Shown: piece by piece, positions 33,922 to 43,810 of the stretch | How the letters are laid out: each line of letters opens with the position of its first letter | Position numbering within the stretch: position 1 is the stretch's first letter | DNA from: Ponticaulis sp. | GTDB taxonomy: Bacteria; Pseudomonadota; Alphaproteobacteria; Caulobacterales; Hyphomonadaceae | DNA: 64,000 nt | Assembly: GCA_002723155.1 (NCBI GenBank) | Contig: PBNO01000003.1 | Location: forward strand, 234,932 to 298,931 | Direction of reading: 5' to 3' | Notes under the pieces: model-generated | Database searches by the model: none | What the model saw: only the letters and a program-made list of their open reading frames with translations | What the model was told of the DNA's origin: nothing | Made by a program: the position numbers and the translations under genes

Positions 33922-35559
33922 TTAAATCTTCCACCAATAGCCGGTGAGTGCCGGTATCTCGTTTTCGATATTGTGCGGCTCCACGCCGATATTCGAAATG
34001 ATCAGCTCGCGCTTCTCTGGCAGCTCGAAATCATACTCCAGCGGCCGGTTTGAGAGATTGAACACGCAGAGAATGGTCTCATCCCCCTGCTTCCGTTTGA
34101 AGGCGAGCAGGTATTCTTCTGCCGTGATGAACGCCAGATCACCGATACGGATCGGGGCCAGATCACGGCGTAGACGGATCGCCTCCCGTGCAAACACCAA
34201 AGTAGAGTACTCGTCCGCCTCCTGAACATCTGGGGCGAGCGCGGCGTGCGCCGGATCGACCGGCAGCCATGGCTCACCCGTGGTGAAGCCCGCATACTCT
34301 TCCGTAGAAGACCATGGAAATGGCGTGCGCGCCCCATCGCGTCCCAACGTGTGTGGCCAGTTCTCAATGGCTTCAGGGTCCTGCAGGAATTCATACGGCA
34401 CATTGCCCGTTGGCAGGCCGAGTTCTTCCCCCTGATACATGAAGACCGTGCCGCGCATACTCAGCAGCAAAAGCAGATAGAGCTTGGCATGGACGACAGT
34501 GTTCATTCCATCCGACCAACGCGAAAGGACACGCGGCGCGTCATGGTTGGAAAACGCCCAGCTAGGCCAGCCATGGGCCGGATCGCCTTCCCAGCTGGAG
34601 AGCGAATTCGCAATCGACCAGCCCGTCAGATGATCAAGATAGAGGAAGTCGAAATTGTAAGACGTGTTCAGCCTTTGATGGCCGGATGTGTATTCGCGCT
34701 GAAACTTGAACGGATCAGGGCTGGAGACTTCCGCGACTGTGAACTTGTTGCCCTCATAACCATCAAGAACCCAGCGCATACGCGTCAGGAAATTCACCGT
34801 CTCATGGTGGGTTTCACTGTAGATATGATCCTGCATATCAAAGCTGCGCACGACCTCCTCAATCGGGCGGCCTGACGGCGGATTATCTCGCAGTTCAGGA
34901 TCGTGCATGAAGCAGTTCACAACATCGAGGCGGAAGCCGTCCACACCGCGATCCAGCCAGAAACGGGTCACATCAAGCAGAGCGTCCTGAACCTTTGGAT
35001 GATGCAGGTTGAGGTCCGGCTGGGAACTCAGAAAGTTATGCATGAAGTATTGTTTGCGGCTGGAATCCCATTGCCAGGACGAGCCACCGAAATAGGCCTG
35101 CCAGTTGTTTGGCGGCGATCCATCCGGCTTGGCATCAGCCCAGATATACCAGTCGGCCTTGTCATTCGTTCGGCTTTTCCGGCTTTCCAGAAACCAGTTA
35201 TGCTGGTCGGACGTGTGGGAATAAACCTGATCGATAATGACTTTCAGACCTAGCTCTTTAGCCCGTTTGAACAGCGCCTCGAAATCCTCGATCGTCCCGA
35301 AAATCGGATCAACGTCACAATAGTCGGAAACGTCATATCCGAAGTCTTTCATCGGCGATTTGAAGAAGGGCGACAGCCAGATCGCATCCACATTCAGAGA
35401 CGCGACATATTCCAGCCGCTCGGTAATCCCTTTGAGATCGCCAACGCCATCGCCATTCGTATCCTGAAAACTACGCGGATAGATCTGGTAGAAGGTCGCA
35501 CCGCGCCACCATTCATTGGGCGAAGACGTTGTAAAGATATCAGCCAAACAGGGCTCCAT
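33922..35559 (-). CDS. GH13 alpha-glucosidase
   Basis: This 545-residue cytoplasmic TIM-barrel enzyme resembles alpha-glucosidase/oligo-1,6-glucosidase of GH13. Catalytic residues are Asp212 (GFRLDVVN, nucleophile), Glu277 (TVAEV, acid/base) and Asp340 (SNHDAPR, transition state). There is no signal peptide. The first ATG has no ribosome-binding site. A TTG four codons on has GGAG 6 nt before it and may be the true start. No sugar transporter or regulator lies adjacent. Confidence 0.92.
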   Translation of the reverse strand: MEPCLADIFTTSSPNEWWRGATFYQIYPRSFQDTNGDGVGDLKGITERLEYVASLNVDAIWLSPFFKSPMKDFGYDVSDYCDVDPIFGTIEDFEALFKRAKELGLKVIIDQVYSHTSDQHNWFLESRKSRTNDKADWYIWADAKPDGSPPNNWQAYFGGSSWQWDSSRKQYFMHNFLSSQPDLNLHHPKVQDALLDVTRFWLDRGVDGFRLDVVNCFMHDPELRDNPPSGRPIEEVVRSFDMQDHIYSETHHETVNFLTRMRWVLDGYEGNKFTVAEVSSPDPFKFQREYTSGHQRLNTSYNFDFLYLDHLTGWSIANSLSSWEGDPAHGWPSWAFSNHDAPRVLSRWSDGMNTVVHAKLYLLLLLSMRGTVFMYQGEELGLPTGNVPYEFLQDPEAIENWPHTLGRDGARTPFPWSSTEEYAGFTTGEPWLPVDPAHAALAPDVQEADEYSTLVFAREAIRLRRDLAPIRIGDLAFITAEEYLLAFKRKQGDETILCVFNLSNRPLEYDFELPEKRELIISNIGVEPHNIENEIPALTGYWWKI

Positions 35560-35681
35560 TTACTCGAAGGGTGTTTCTACTTTGCGGACCAGATGAGTCC
35601 GGTCAACCGCACAACACGCCATTCCTTGCCTCTATTCCCGTGTTGAAGAACAATGCTGCAGATTGATCAGAAAGTGACGCA

Positions 35682-36362
35682 TTGAGCACGCAAATTCCTC
35701 CGGACTGGCCCAAAACCGAAGTTGAAGCTTTGTCGCTCCAAAAAGAGATGGCGAACAAGGTGATAGAAACGACGCTGGAAAAGCCTGTGCGCACACTTGG
35801 CGGGCTGGACGTCGCCTATGATGAGGAAAGCGATGAACTGGTCGCGGCACTTTCGCGCTTCGACTACCCGTCCATGCAGCATGTCGCCTCGCACACCTCG
35901 CGCGGGAAGACAGCATTTCCCTATATTCCGGGCCTGTTTTCCTTCCGCGAACTGCCTGCCGTATTACCGCTATTTGCAGAGCAAGACCGCGCGCTCTGGC
36001 CGGATGTCATCATTTGTGACGGCCATGGGCGTATTCATCCGAGGCGTTTCGGCCTCGCCTGTCATCTGGGCGTACTGCTGGACTGGCCCGTAACCGGCTG
36101 CGCAAAAAACCATCTCTGTGGAGACTGGGAGGTTCCAGCCGAGCCGCGCGGTAGCTGGTCGCCGGTGGTCATGGACGGTGAAACCATTGGCGCGGCGCTT
36201 CGTACGCAAGACGGTGTGAACCCGATCTTTGTATCTGTCGGCAACAGGGTCACTCTGGAAGAGGCTATCGAGGTGGTCCTGAAGGCCAGCCCCAATTACC
36301 GCCTGCCAGAAACAACAAGAGCTGCCGACGCAGCAGTGCGGGCAGCTCTTGCAAAGACATGA
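35682..36362 (+). CDS. nfi: Endonuclease V
   Basis: This 226-residue nuclease cleaves DNA or RNA one base 3' of deaminated purines (inosine). Family motifs present are GLDVAY, YIPGLFSFRE and DGHGRIHPRRFGLACHLG, the last carrying metal-binding Asp and His. The start is TTG with only a weak ribosome-binding site. The gene diverges from the GH13 gene and converges on the iron-binding protein gene. Confidence 0.93.
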   Translation: MSTQIPPDWPKTEVEALSLQKEMANKVIETTLEKPVRTLGGLDVAYDEESDELVAALSRFDYPSMQHVASHTSRGKTAFPYIPGLFSFRELPAVLPLFAEQDRALWPDVIICDGHGRIHPRRFGLACHLGVLLDWPVTGCAKNHLCGDWEVPAEPRGSWSPVVMDGETIGAALRTQDGVNPIFVSVGNRVTLEEAIEVVLKASPNYRLPETTRAADAAVRAALAKT

Positions 36363-36377
36363 AATGAGGCGGGAAGC

Positions 36378-37436
36378 CTAGCGCCAGCCTGCCCGGTCAA
36401 ACACGCGAACAGCCGTCGCCTGATTGGTACCAAGCGCTGTTACCTGCAGATCATCCTCACGGAAATCGCCAAGGCCGGATACTTGCGGAGCCAGTTCGGC
36501 CTCCAGGTTGACCGGATACTCGTTATTGCCCGCAGAGAACGCTGTCTGAACGTCTTCGCGCGTCAGGAAGTGAAGAAGCTCAATCGCATTTTCACGGTTC
36601 GGCGCATACTGGGTAAGACCGCCGCCGGATACGTTTACGTGCGTGCCAGCCCCATCCTGGTTCGGGAAGATGATGCCGATATTGTCGTAAACCGCGCGCA
36701 GATCCGGATTATCGGACGCTGCAAAACGAGCAATGTAATAGGTGTTCGCAAGTCCGATACCGCACTCACCCGCTGCAATGGATTGCAGAATGGATGTGTC
36801 ATTGCCCTGCGGTGGACGCGCAAAGTTCTCAACCACGCCCTCAGCCCATTCCTGAGCCGCCTCTTCGCCGTCACGCTCCACAATCGAAGCCAGAAGCGAG
36901 ATGTTGTAAATGTTAGAGGATGAGCGCATGCAGACTTCGCCCTGATAAGCCGGGTATGCGAGGTCTTCATAGGTTGTCAGACCTTCAGGTGCGCCTTCGG
37001 ACTTGTTGTATACAATTACGCGCGCACGCTTAGTGAAGCCATACCAGAGATTGTTCGGGTCGCGCACATAGTCCGGCACGCGGGACTGGAGAAGCTCGTC
37101 ATCCAGCGGCTGGAAGACATCTGCCTCAACCGCGCGGAACAGGCGGCCCGCATCAACAGTGATCAGAATATCAGCTGGAGAGAACTCTGCCTCATTCACG
37201 AGGCGCTGGATCAGCTGCTCACTCTCGCCTTCGAGGAGGTTCACGCGAATGCCGGTCTCGGCTTCAAACTGCTCGTAAAGCGCGTGGTCTGAGTCATAGT
37301 GGCGGGCGGAGTAGACGTTCACGACGCCGGCATTGGCAGGTGTCGCAGACGTTTCAGTCGTTTCATCCGGCGAACTTCCCCCGCAGGCAGCAAGACCAAA
37401 ACACAGCGCGAGCCAAGCAGATTTCAGATGAGCCAA
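36378..37436 (-). CDS. fbpA: Ferric-iron ABC transporter, substrate-binding lipoprotein
   Basis: This 352-residue periplasmic binding protein of the FbpA/FutA type has a lipobox (FGLAACGG) at about residues 14-20 and the NTYYIA Tyr pair used to hold Fe3+. The start is TTG with an AGGAGG site 5 nt upstream. A short palindrome (37454-37464) lies just before it. Its partners are fbpC, directly upstream on the same strand, and fbpB, divergent. Confidence 0.9.
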   Translation of the reverse strand: MAHLKSAWLALCFGLAACGGSSPDETTETSATPANAGVVNVYSARHYDSDHALYEQFEAETGIRVNLLEGESEQLIQRLVNEAEFSPADILITVDAGRLFRAVEADVFQPLDDELLQSRVPDYVRDPNNLWYGFTKRARVIVYNKSEGAPEGLTTYEDLAYPAYQGEVCMRSSSNIYNISLLASIVERDGEEAAQEWAEGVVENFARPPQGNDTSILQSIAAGECGIGLANTYYIARFAASDNPDLRAVYDNIGIIFPNQDGAGTHVNVSGGGLTQYAPNRENAIELLHFLTREDVQTAFSAGNNEYPVNLEAELAPQVSGLGDFREDDLQVTALGTNQATAVRVFDRAGWR

Positions 37437-37453
37437 AACGGCCTCCTTTGTTG

Positions 37454-37464
37454 AGAACCGTTCT
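37454..37464. promoter_or_regulatory. Candidate iron-regulatory palindrome before fbpA
   Basis: AGAAC-C-GTTCT is an 11-bp palindrome in the 63-bp gap between fbpC and fbpA, a few bases before the ribosome-binding site. It could be an Irr/RirA/Fur-type site, but no consensus match was established. Confidence 0.3.
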
Positions 37465-37499
37465 TATCTAGGCCGTTATGTGCGAGTCTACAAGGCCGC

Positions 37500-38555
37500 T
37501 CATTGCGACTCTTTGTCGAAAAGGAAGGCGTTGCGCTGGCGAAGTGATAAATGCCCTTTCGCGCCGATCTCCGGCAGGGCATGTTCATCGGCATCCACAC
37601 GCACAAGCGAGATGGCTGCAGCGTCCACGCGGGAGACGAACAATACACGTCCGGAACTGCGATAACGCACATCGCGCACCACCCATTCGCCATCCTCAGC
37701 GGCCGTGAAGCATACACCTGACGGACGGATCACCATTGTGCTGACCGGACCTTCGCGGCGTGCGACCTCTCCAAGGCCGAACCGGCCCGCAGCGCAGACA
37801 AACTCTTCGCCTTCGACGTGACCGTCAAACAACTGTGCATCGCCAAACAGGCTCGCGACTTCCGCGCAACTCGGCTCGTTAATCACCTTGTCCGGCTCAT
37901 CCACCTGAAGGATGCGGCCTTTGGACATGACAGCGATCTTGTCCGACATTTCCAATGCTTCTTCAGGGTCGTGCGTTACCAGAATGGAGGCGCTACCCGC
38001 TTCTTTCAGAAGGACGCGCGCAGCCTCGCGCAGCTCACGGCGCAGCATGATGTCGACGCTCGCATATGGCTCGTCGAGCAGCATGACCTTTGGTGCAGGC
38101 GCAAGCGCACGGGCCAGCGCCACACGCTGCTGCTGGCCACCTGACAATGTGCCCGGCTTTCGCTGGTCGTAACCGGCAAGCCCGACCATTTCGAGCAGCG
38201 CCTTACGGCGCGCCTGACGATCTGCCTGCGGCATGGCTTTCAGACCGAACTCGATGTTCTCGGCCACCGTCATATTCGGAAACAGCGCATGCTCCTGAAA
38301 CACCAGACCGACAGGGCGATTTTCCGGCGCAGGATGATGATCCGGCGCGGCGAGTAGCTCGTTGTTCAGCATGATCTGACCGCTGGAAAGATGCTCCAAT
38401 CCTGCGACAAGGCGCAGCAGCGTCGTTTTCCCACATCCTGAAGGACCGAGAAGCGATACAACCTCTCCGCTGCGGACCGAGAGAGAAAGCGCGTTCAGCG
38501 TCTGCATATCCCCATATGAATGGGTCAGGTTTTCGAGAATGAGTGTCATAAGCAT
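37500..38555 (-). CDS. fbpC: Ferric-iron ABC transporter, ATP-binding protein
   Basis: This 351-residue ATPase has Walker A GPSGCGKTTLL, signature LSGGQQQRVALARAL and Walker B VMLLDEP. The C-terminal regulatory TOBE-like domain (about 240-350) is typical of FbpC/PotA-type importers. Its start is at ATG 38555 or two codons later. It diverges from fbpB with only 39 bp between. Confidence 0.92.
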   Translation of the reverse strand: MLMTLILENLTHSYGDMQTLNALSLSVRSGEVVSLLGPSGCGKTTLLRLVAGLEHLSSGQIMLNNELLAAPDHHPAPENRPVGLVFQEHALFPNMTVAENIEFGLKAMPQADRQARRKALLEMVGLAGYDQRKPGTLSGGQQQRVALARALAPAPKVMLLDEPYASVDIMLRRELREAARVLLKEAGSASILVTHDPEEALEMSDKIAVMSKGRILQVDEPDKVINEPSCAEVASLFGDAQLFDGHVEGEEFVCAAGRFGLGEVARREGPVSTMVIRPSGVCFTAAEDGEWVVRDVRYRSSGRVLFVSRVDAAAISLVRVDADEHALPEIGAKGHLSLRQRNAFLFDKESQ

Positions 38556-38594
38556 TACTTTGACTATTGAATGCGCCCGGTCTAGAGCGAGATC

Positions 38595-40274
38595 ATGAAC
38601 GCGTCAAAAAGCATCGCTATAAGACCTCAGTCGCAAACGCAAAATCATTTGCGTCGAGTTGCGCTGGCAAGCCTTGTCTTTTTGATCGCAGCGCTCCTCA
38701 CCCTGCCTCTGTTCGGGGTTATCATAGGCTCGATGGGCGAGAGTGATGGCACGTGGTCACACCTCACCGAAACGGTGCTGTCCGAATATGTGATCAACAC
38801 GCTGGCGCTGCTTGTTATGGTTGGCGTTCTGACCGGCAGCATCGGCACGGTGAGCGCATGGCTCGTCACATCGATCGAGTTTCCGGGGCGCAAAGTCGTC
38901 GAATGGCTTCTGGTTCTGCCGATCGCCTCACCGGCCTATATCGCGTCTTATGTCTATACAGACCTGATGGACTATGCCGGCCCTGTTCAGTCAGCGCTGC
39001 GCGGCCTGATGGGCTGGGGCGCGGATGATTACTGGTTTCCGGCGATCAGAACGCTTCCGGGCGCAGGGCTTGTGCTGTCCTTCGTGCTCTACCCGTATGT
39101 CTATCTGCTGGCGCGATCTGCGTTTTTGAACCAGTCCCAGACTCGTTTCGCCGCCGCCCGCTCTCTTGGGGCTTCACCGCTGCGCGCCTTCTGGAGTGTT
39201 GCGCTACCGGCCGCCCGCGCAGCTATTCTGGGCGGCATTGCCCTCACTTTGATGGAAACCGCGGCCGACTTTGGCGTGGCGGACTATTTCGGCGTGCCGA
39301 CCTTCTCGACTGGCATTTATCGCGCCTGGTACGGCATGGGCGATCCGGTCTCAGCGCTGCGCCTTTCCGGTCTGCTTCTCGTCATCATGGCCATTCTGGT
39401 GATGGCAGAGCGTCGTTTCCGCCCGTCTCAGGCCAATAATGATATCGCCCGCGATACCGTTCTACGGCGCATGAAGCCGTCCCAACCGCTGCAATGGCTC
39501 GCCGCCTTTGCCTGCATTATGCCAATCCTGATTGGCTTTGCCTTCCCTGTCGCACGCCTCATCTATCTTGCGGCTGGCGACATTGCCCGCAACGGCATGC
39601 CTCAGTTTGTGTCCTTCGCGACGAACTCCGTCACCATGTCGGTCATCGCGGCAGTCCTCACACTCGCGCTCTCTCTTTTCCTCGCCTACGCCCAGCGCGG
39701 CCGGACACGGAACCAGAAGACCGGACCGATGAGCGCGGCAACACGCCTCGCGACGCTCGGCTATGCCCTGCCCGGTACGCTTCTGGCGGTTGGCCTTCTT
39801 CTGCCGATGACAACGATTGATAAGTCGATCTCACGCTGGATGCTGGACCAGTTCGGCTGGGCACCGGGCCTCTTCCTCACAGGCACAGTCGTTACGCTGA
39901 TTTACGCCTATGTGATCCGCTTCCTGACTGTGTCCTACAACACGGTCGAGCCTGCCGTGTCGTCCATCCCTCGCGCTATGGACGAAGCAGCCCGCACGCT
40001 CGGCTCACGCCTGTCACGTATTGTATTTGAAGTGCACCTGCCGGGCCTCAAGCCTGCGCTCTATTCGGCAGGCCTTCTGGTCTTCATCGACACGATGCGC
40101 GAATTGCCCGCAACGCTTCTGCTGCGTCCTGCCAATTTCGAAACGCTGGCAACGCAGGTCTATCGCCTCGCCTCGGATGAGCGCCTCGCAGAAGCCTCTG
40201 TCGCCGCGCTAATCCTCATTGCGATTGGTATTCTGCCCGTCATGCTGATCACGCGGGCAAACCTCAAATCCTGA
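38595..40274 (+). CDS. fbpB: Ferric-iron ABC transporter, permease (fused dimer)
   Basis: This 559-residue permease has about 12 membrane helices in two homologous halves. Each has an EAA-type loop contacting the ATPase (SLGASPLRAFWSVALP and TLGSRLSRIVFEVHLP). This duplicated form is normal for FbpB/SfuB. It is transcribed away from fbpC-fbpA, unlike the usual fbpABC operon. Confidence 0.92.
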   Translation: MNASKSIAIRPQSQTQNHLRRVALASLVFLIAALLTLPLFGVIIGSMGESDGTWSHLTETVLSEYVINTLALLVMVGVLTGSIGTVSAWLVTSIEFPGRKVVEWLLVLPIASPAYIASYVYTDLMDYAGPVQSALRGLMGWGADDYWFPAIRTLPGAGLVLSFVLYPYVYLLARSAFLNQSQTRFAAARSLGASPLRAFWSVALPAARAAILGGIALTLMETAADFGVADYFGVPTFSTGIYRAWYGMGDPVSALRLSGLLLVIMAILVMAERRFRPSQANNDIARDTVLRRMKPSQPLQWLAAFACIMPILIGFAFPVARLIYLAAGDIARNGMPQFVSFATNSVTMSVIAAVLTLALSLFLAYAQRGRTRNQKTGPMSAATRLATLGYALPGTLLAVGLLLPMTTIDKSISRWMLDQFGWAPGLFLTGTVVTLIYAYVIRFLTVSYNTVEPAVSSIPRAMDEAARTLGSRLSRIVFEVHLPGLKPALYSAGLLVFIDTMRELPATLLLRPANFETLATQVYRLASDERLAEASVAALILIAIGILPVMLITRANLKS

Positions 40275-40278
40275 TCGC

Positions 40279-41079
40279 TCAGACGAGGCCTTTTTCTTTG
40301 AGGATACGTTCGGCCAGCGCGAGGTCTTCTGGCGTATCCACACCTGATATAGACACTTCCGGCGCGGGTACTTCCACGATGCGGATTTTCATACCCGCTT
40401 CCAGCATGCGCAGCTGCTCCAGCCCTTCCAGCGCCTCATAGTAGGACTCTGGCATTTCTGCGAACGCCTTCAGCGCGCTCAGTGAATAAGCGTAAAGCCC
40501 GATATGACGCAGCACTGGCGAGAACTCACCTTCGCCGCGCATCTTCTCTTCCTTGCGCAGGCCCGGAATGATGTTCTTGGAGAACCAGAGCGCACGACCA
40601 TCTGGCCCGCGCACGCAAGTCGTGCCGGAGAATGGCGCTATCTTTTTATGCTCACGCAGCTCGTCCAGGGCCTCCCATGTCAGGCGCACAACCGGCGTTG
40701 CCGCATCATCGCCTGTCTCCAGAACAGCCTTGCCGACATCGGCCACCATTTGCGGCGGCGTAAACGGCGCATCACCTTGCAGATTGATGACAACTTCGGG
40801 CTCAAGCCCCAGTGCCGCGACAGCGGCAAGCGCACGGTCTGTACCCGTCGCGACATCTTCCGGCGTCAGAACCACTGGCACGCATTCCGCCTCGCAATGG
40901 GCCGCGATACGCTCATCATCTGTCGCGACCACATAGCCAGCATCGCCGATAATATCGGCAGCAGCCTTAGCCGTCTCCGTCACGCGCAGCACCATGGATT
41001 TACCTGCAATTTCCATAAGCGGCTTGCCCGGAAAACGGGTGGAGCCATAACGGGCAGGAACGACGATGAGTGTACGCAT
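40279..41079 (-). CDS. kdsB: 3-deoxy-manno-octulosonate cytidylyltransferase
   Basis: This 266-residue enzyme activates KDO as CMP-KDO for LPS core assembly. Motifs include IVVPARYGSTRFPGKPL at the N-terminus and INLQGDAPFTPP in the middle. It converges on fbpB. No other LPS genes are adjacent. Confidence 0.94.
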   Translation of the reverse strand: MRTLIVVPARYGSTRFPGKPLMEIAGKSMVLRVTETAKAAADIIGDAGYVVATDDERIAAHCEAECVPVVLTPEDVATGTDRALAAVAALGLEPEVVINLQGDAPFTPPQMVADVGKAVLETGDDAATPVVRLTWEALDELREHKKIAPFSGTTCVRGPDGRALWFSKNIIPGLRKEEKMRGEGEFSPVLRHIGLYAYSLSALKAFAEMPESYYEALEGLEQLRMLEAGMKIRIVEVPAPEVSISGVDTPEDLALAERILKEKGLV

Positions 41080-41187
41080 TAAGGCATCTCATAAAAACTG
41101 AACTGGACAGCCACTCACTTGCGCCAGTCCGGCGCTACGTGTCAATTTCCCATCTCGGTGCAAAACGCGAAACTCAAGGCGCATCCA

Positions 41188-41616
41188 ATGAACCACACCA
41201 TCAAGACAGGTATCTCAAGCGCGTTCATTATATTCGTCGCCGCCTGCACTCAGAATGAAATATCACCGGAACAGGCGGTGGTTGAGCAGTATACGGCAGC
41301 TTACAATGAGGCAGACGTCGCCTCCATGACCGCGCTTATGAGCGACACCGTGCAATGGTTCGCAATAGAAGGCGGCGTGACCATTCCGATGGCTGACGGC
41401 AAAGAAGATCTCAGCGCACAACTCACAACGTATCTGGCTTCAACAAATACTACGAGTACGCTATCAGACTGGACTCAGAATGGGGCATTTCTTTCAGTCA
41501 TTGAAACCGCCAGCTGGTCTTCGCAATCGGGTGAGACCATGTCCCAATCATCGCTCGCAGTCTATGAAATCCGTGACGGCCTTATTCAGCGCGTCTGGTA
41601 TTATCCGGCAGAATAA
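41188..41616 (+). CDS. NTF2/SnoaL-like lipoprotein
   Basis: This 142-residue protein has a lipobox signal (FIIFVAACTQ) and an NTF2-like body (AVVEQYTAAYNEADVASMTALM... followed by alternating strands). Such domains are often small binding pockets or enzymes. The start MNHTIKTG is chosen for the signal peptide; the open frame extends 23 codons upstream. It abuts the convergent 41617-42291 gene. Confidence 0.7.
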   Translation: MNHTIKTGISSAFIIFVAACTQNEISPEQAVVEQYTAAYNEADVASMTALMSDTVQWFAIEGGVTIPMADGKEDLSAQLTTYLASTNTTSTLSDWTQNGAFLSVIETASWSSQSGETMSQSSLAVYEIRDGLIQRVWYYPAE

Positions 41617-42291
41617 TCAGAGCGCCGCCTCGACGTTTTCTACGCGTTGGATCGTCGTTTCGGTCTGGCGCATTCCCATTGCCGATACGTCAATCGCAAT
41701 CGTCAGTTCGGAAAGGTAGGCCCGACCGGACGCACTGGCTACGCAAGCACCCTGCAGGTCAAATGCGTGCACGCGCGCGACGATCACCGGCTTGAAGGAT
41801 TCCTGCAGATGATAGCTGAAACTGCGGATCTGCTCACTCTGTTTGTCGATGACCATAGTACCGGTGGTGCGCTCAATAACAAGACGCTCCATATCATCAG
41901 CATCCGGAGGCGCAGTGGGCGTGAAGCTGAAAGTGGCCGTCTCTGCGTCCTCTGAGACAAGCTCAACATCGCCCAGCACCCGCTCTGCCATGCCATCGCA
42001 CCAGATGTCTCCATCTTCCTCTACGAGGCTCTGTCGCAGATCAGCCTCGCTGATGTCATCACTTCGGTCACTGATCTGGATCGGCTCGTCCTCTGACGGG
42101 TCGAAAGCATAGCTATAAAGCACATCACCCGTCGAACGTGTGACGGTCATCTCATAACTATGCGGCTGGTTTTCACCGTCGAAGTCAGCGACAGCTGTCC
42201 GGAAAAGTTCGGGCCAGCCCTCATCCGCCTGCGCCGTATTCAATCCAGAAATCATCAGTATCGCGGCGCTTGCCGCCAGTAGGTTTCTCAT
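41617..42291 (-). CDS. Secreted protein of unknown function
   Basis: This 224-residue protein has a signal peptide (MRNLLAASAAILMISGLNTAQA, cut before DEGW) and then a beta-rich body without recognised domain. The start is set at MRNLL with GGGAG upstream. Paired Asp/Glu-rich strands near the middle suggest a lipocalin-like or LolA-like barrel, but this is a guess. Confidence 0.7.
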   Translation of the reverse strand: MRNLLAASAAILMISGLNTAQADEGWPELFRTAVADFDGENQPHSYEMTVTRSTGDVLYSYAFDPSEDEPIQISDRSDDISEADLRQSLVEEDGDIWCDGMAERVLGDVELVSEDAETATFSFTPTAPPDADDMERLVIERTTGTMVIDKQSEQIRSFSYHLQESFKPVIVARVHAFDLQGACVASASGRAYLSELTIAIDVSAMGMRQTETTIQRVENVEAAL

Positions 42292-42401
42292 CAGATCATC
42301 TCCCGAACACCTGCATATTCGAGACAGCATCGTTACAAAAATCAAATGAGAAATCTGTCAGGAAGAAGAACCTTAAAGCCGACAGAAATTAATAATGCTA
42401 C

Positions 42402-43577
42402 TCAATTGCGCCTGACATTGATAGCGAACGTATACATGACCGGAATCGACATGTCTTCCAGTGTGCAACTGGAACGATCCACATCCTCGTCCACGATCCA
42501 CCTCCAGTCATTCATCGGCTCAAGAACGTCAGACAAGGCCTGATATGGAACTTCCGCGATCAACTCTTTAGATTTTATGTTGCCTTCTGCATCCAACGTC
42601 ATTTTAACAACGACGCCCGACAGGTTCCAGCGTGCCGAATAGGCGCTCTGAGGGACTACATCGGAAGGCGGAATATCCCAGCGACCGTCGCACCCAATGC
42701 CCTCTCCCTCCCAGAAAGGGGCTGAATCATCTTCAATGCTGGTCACGCCAGCTGGCAAAGGAAATTCTGCAAAAATTCTTGCGCTCTCTCGTTCAGACAC
42801 ATAGCGAGATTGGCGCCCAGTAGCTCCGCGAGAGTCAGGTCGAACACTCACCACGGCGTCCCAGAGTTTGCTTCGCCAATACATCGAGTAAAGCCATTCT
42901 GGTATTTCAACTACAGCATTGCGAGTCACTTCAAACGCCTGGCGTACTTCTGCATGCCATCGGACGATATTTTCCAGGCTCTCGCTGCCTTCCTCGGCGT
43001 TAACCCAGGACAGCGCATGTGCTTCTATAGCATTGAAGTAAGCTTGGAACGCGCTGCTTTTTACGGGGCGGATATGCTCAACGGCTAACAGCGAAGTACG
43101 TCGAGCGTCTTCCCAGTGCTCTGCGGCCACATGATTGATATAGAGCTCAGTTGCCGCGCGAACGCTCAACAGAGAAGGCTCAGTGACCGAAATGAGGGCC
43201 ACCTCCAGTGCAGATGTCATCTCAGGATCAGATGTTGCGGAAAAGCGCGCATAGGCCAACAACAATTGGCGGTCCGCTATGTTAGGATAGTCGCCAGTAT
43301 CGGGAAAACTTAGAGCGAATTCAGCGCCCGGAATAGCAGAGGCACAGTCAGTTGCGCACAGTCTTGTCGCCGCTTCATAAGTAGCCAGTAGCGCATTCGG
43401 ATCATCAGGATTCCGCATCGCATCTGCCATCAATTCTCGTGATGCAGCTTCGATCGTTTGCGGATCTCCTGCTTCAACAGCGGAATTGAACCTATTGAAG
43501 GAAGCATCTGAAATCTCTGTCCAGCCAGGAAGCACAGTAACGACCAGAGCGGCTGAAATTAAAATCGCTCGAAGCAT
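42402..43577 (-). CDS. Secreted protein with TonB-C-like C-terminus
   Basis: This 391-residue protein has a signal peptide (about 1-20). A helical middle (about 25-230) could be TPR-like. The C-terminal domain (about 300-391, PPSDVVPQSAYSARWNLSGV and following strands) resembles TonB C-termini (PxYP... G.V...  D..G.). It lacks a membrane-anchored TonB N-terminus and has no ExbB/D partner. The ATG follows GGGAG. Confidence 0.65.
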   Translation of the reverse strand: MLRAILISAALVVTVLPGWTEISDASFNRFNSAVEAGDPQTIEAASRELMADAMRNPDDPNALLATYEAATRLCATDCASAIPGAEFALSFPDTGDYPNIADRQLLLAYARFSATSDPEMTSALEVALISVTEPSLLSVRAATELYINHVAAEHWEDARRTSLLAVEHIRPVKSSAFQAYFNAIEAHALSWVNAEEGSESLENIVRWHAEVRQAFEVTRNAVVEIPEWLYSMYWRSKLWDAVVSVRPDSRGATGRQSRYVSERESARIFAEFPLPAGVTSIEDDSAPFWEGEGIGCDGRWDIPPSDVVPQSAYSARWNLSGVVVKMTLDAEGNIKSKELIAEVPYQALSDVLEPMNDWRWIVDEDVDRSSCTLEDMSIPVMYTFAINVRRN

Positions 43578-43810
43578 ATATGGACTCTCCCAACAGCATC
43601 CTCAGGGAGATGGAATACAAATAATGCGACCCAATCAAGCAGAATCGACCAAATTCTAATTCTGGTCGCTTCGCGAACAGTTCAGAGCTGTATTCATTTT
43701 ATTGAAACATCGTACCTGTGAGCAAATCCGTTTCAAACGGTAACGCTACTGCAAATCTGAACGCTCCATAAGCGGCTTAATCGGCTTGCTATTTCGGGAG
43801 ATGACGCGCC

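Noticed and set aside
36316-36351. 10-bp inverted repeat at the end of endonuclease V as a terminator
   Set aside because: It lies inside the coding region, has a 16-nt spacer and no T-run.
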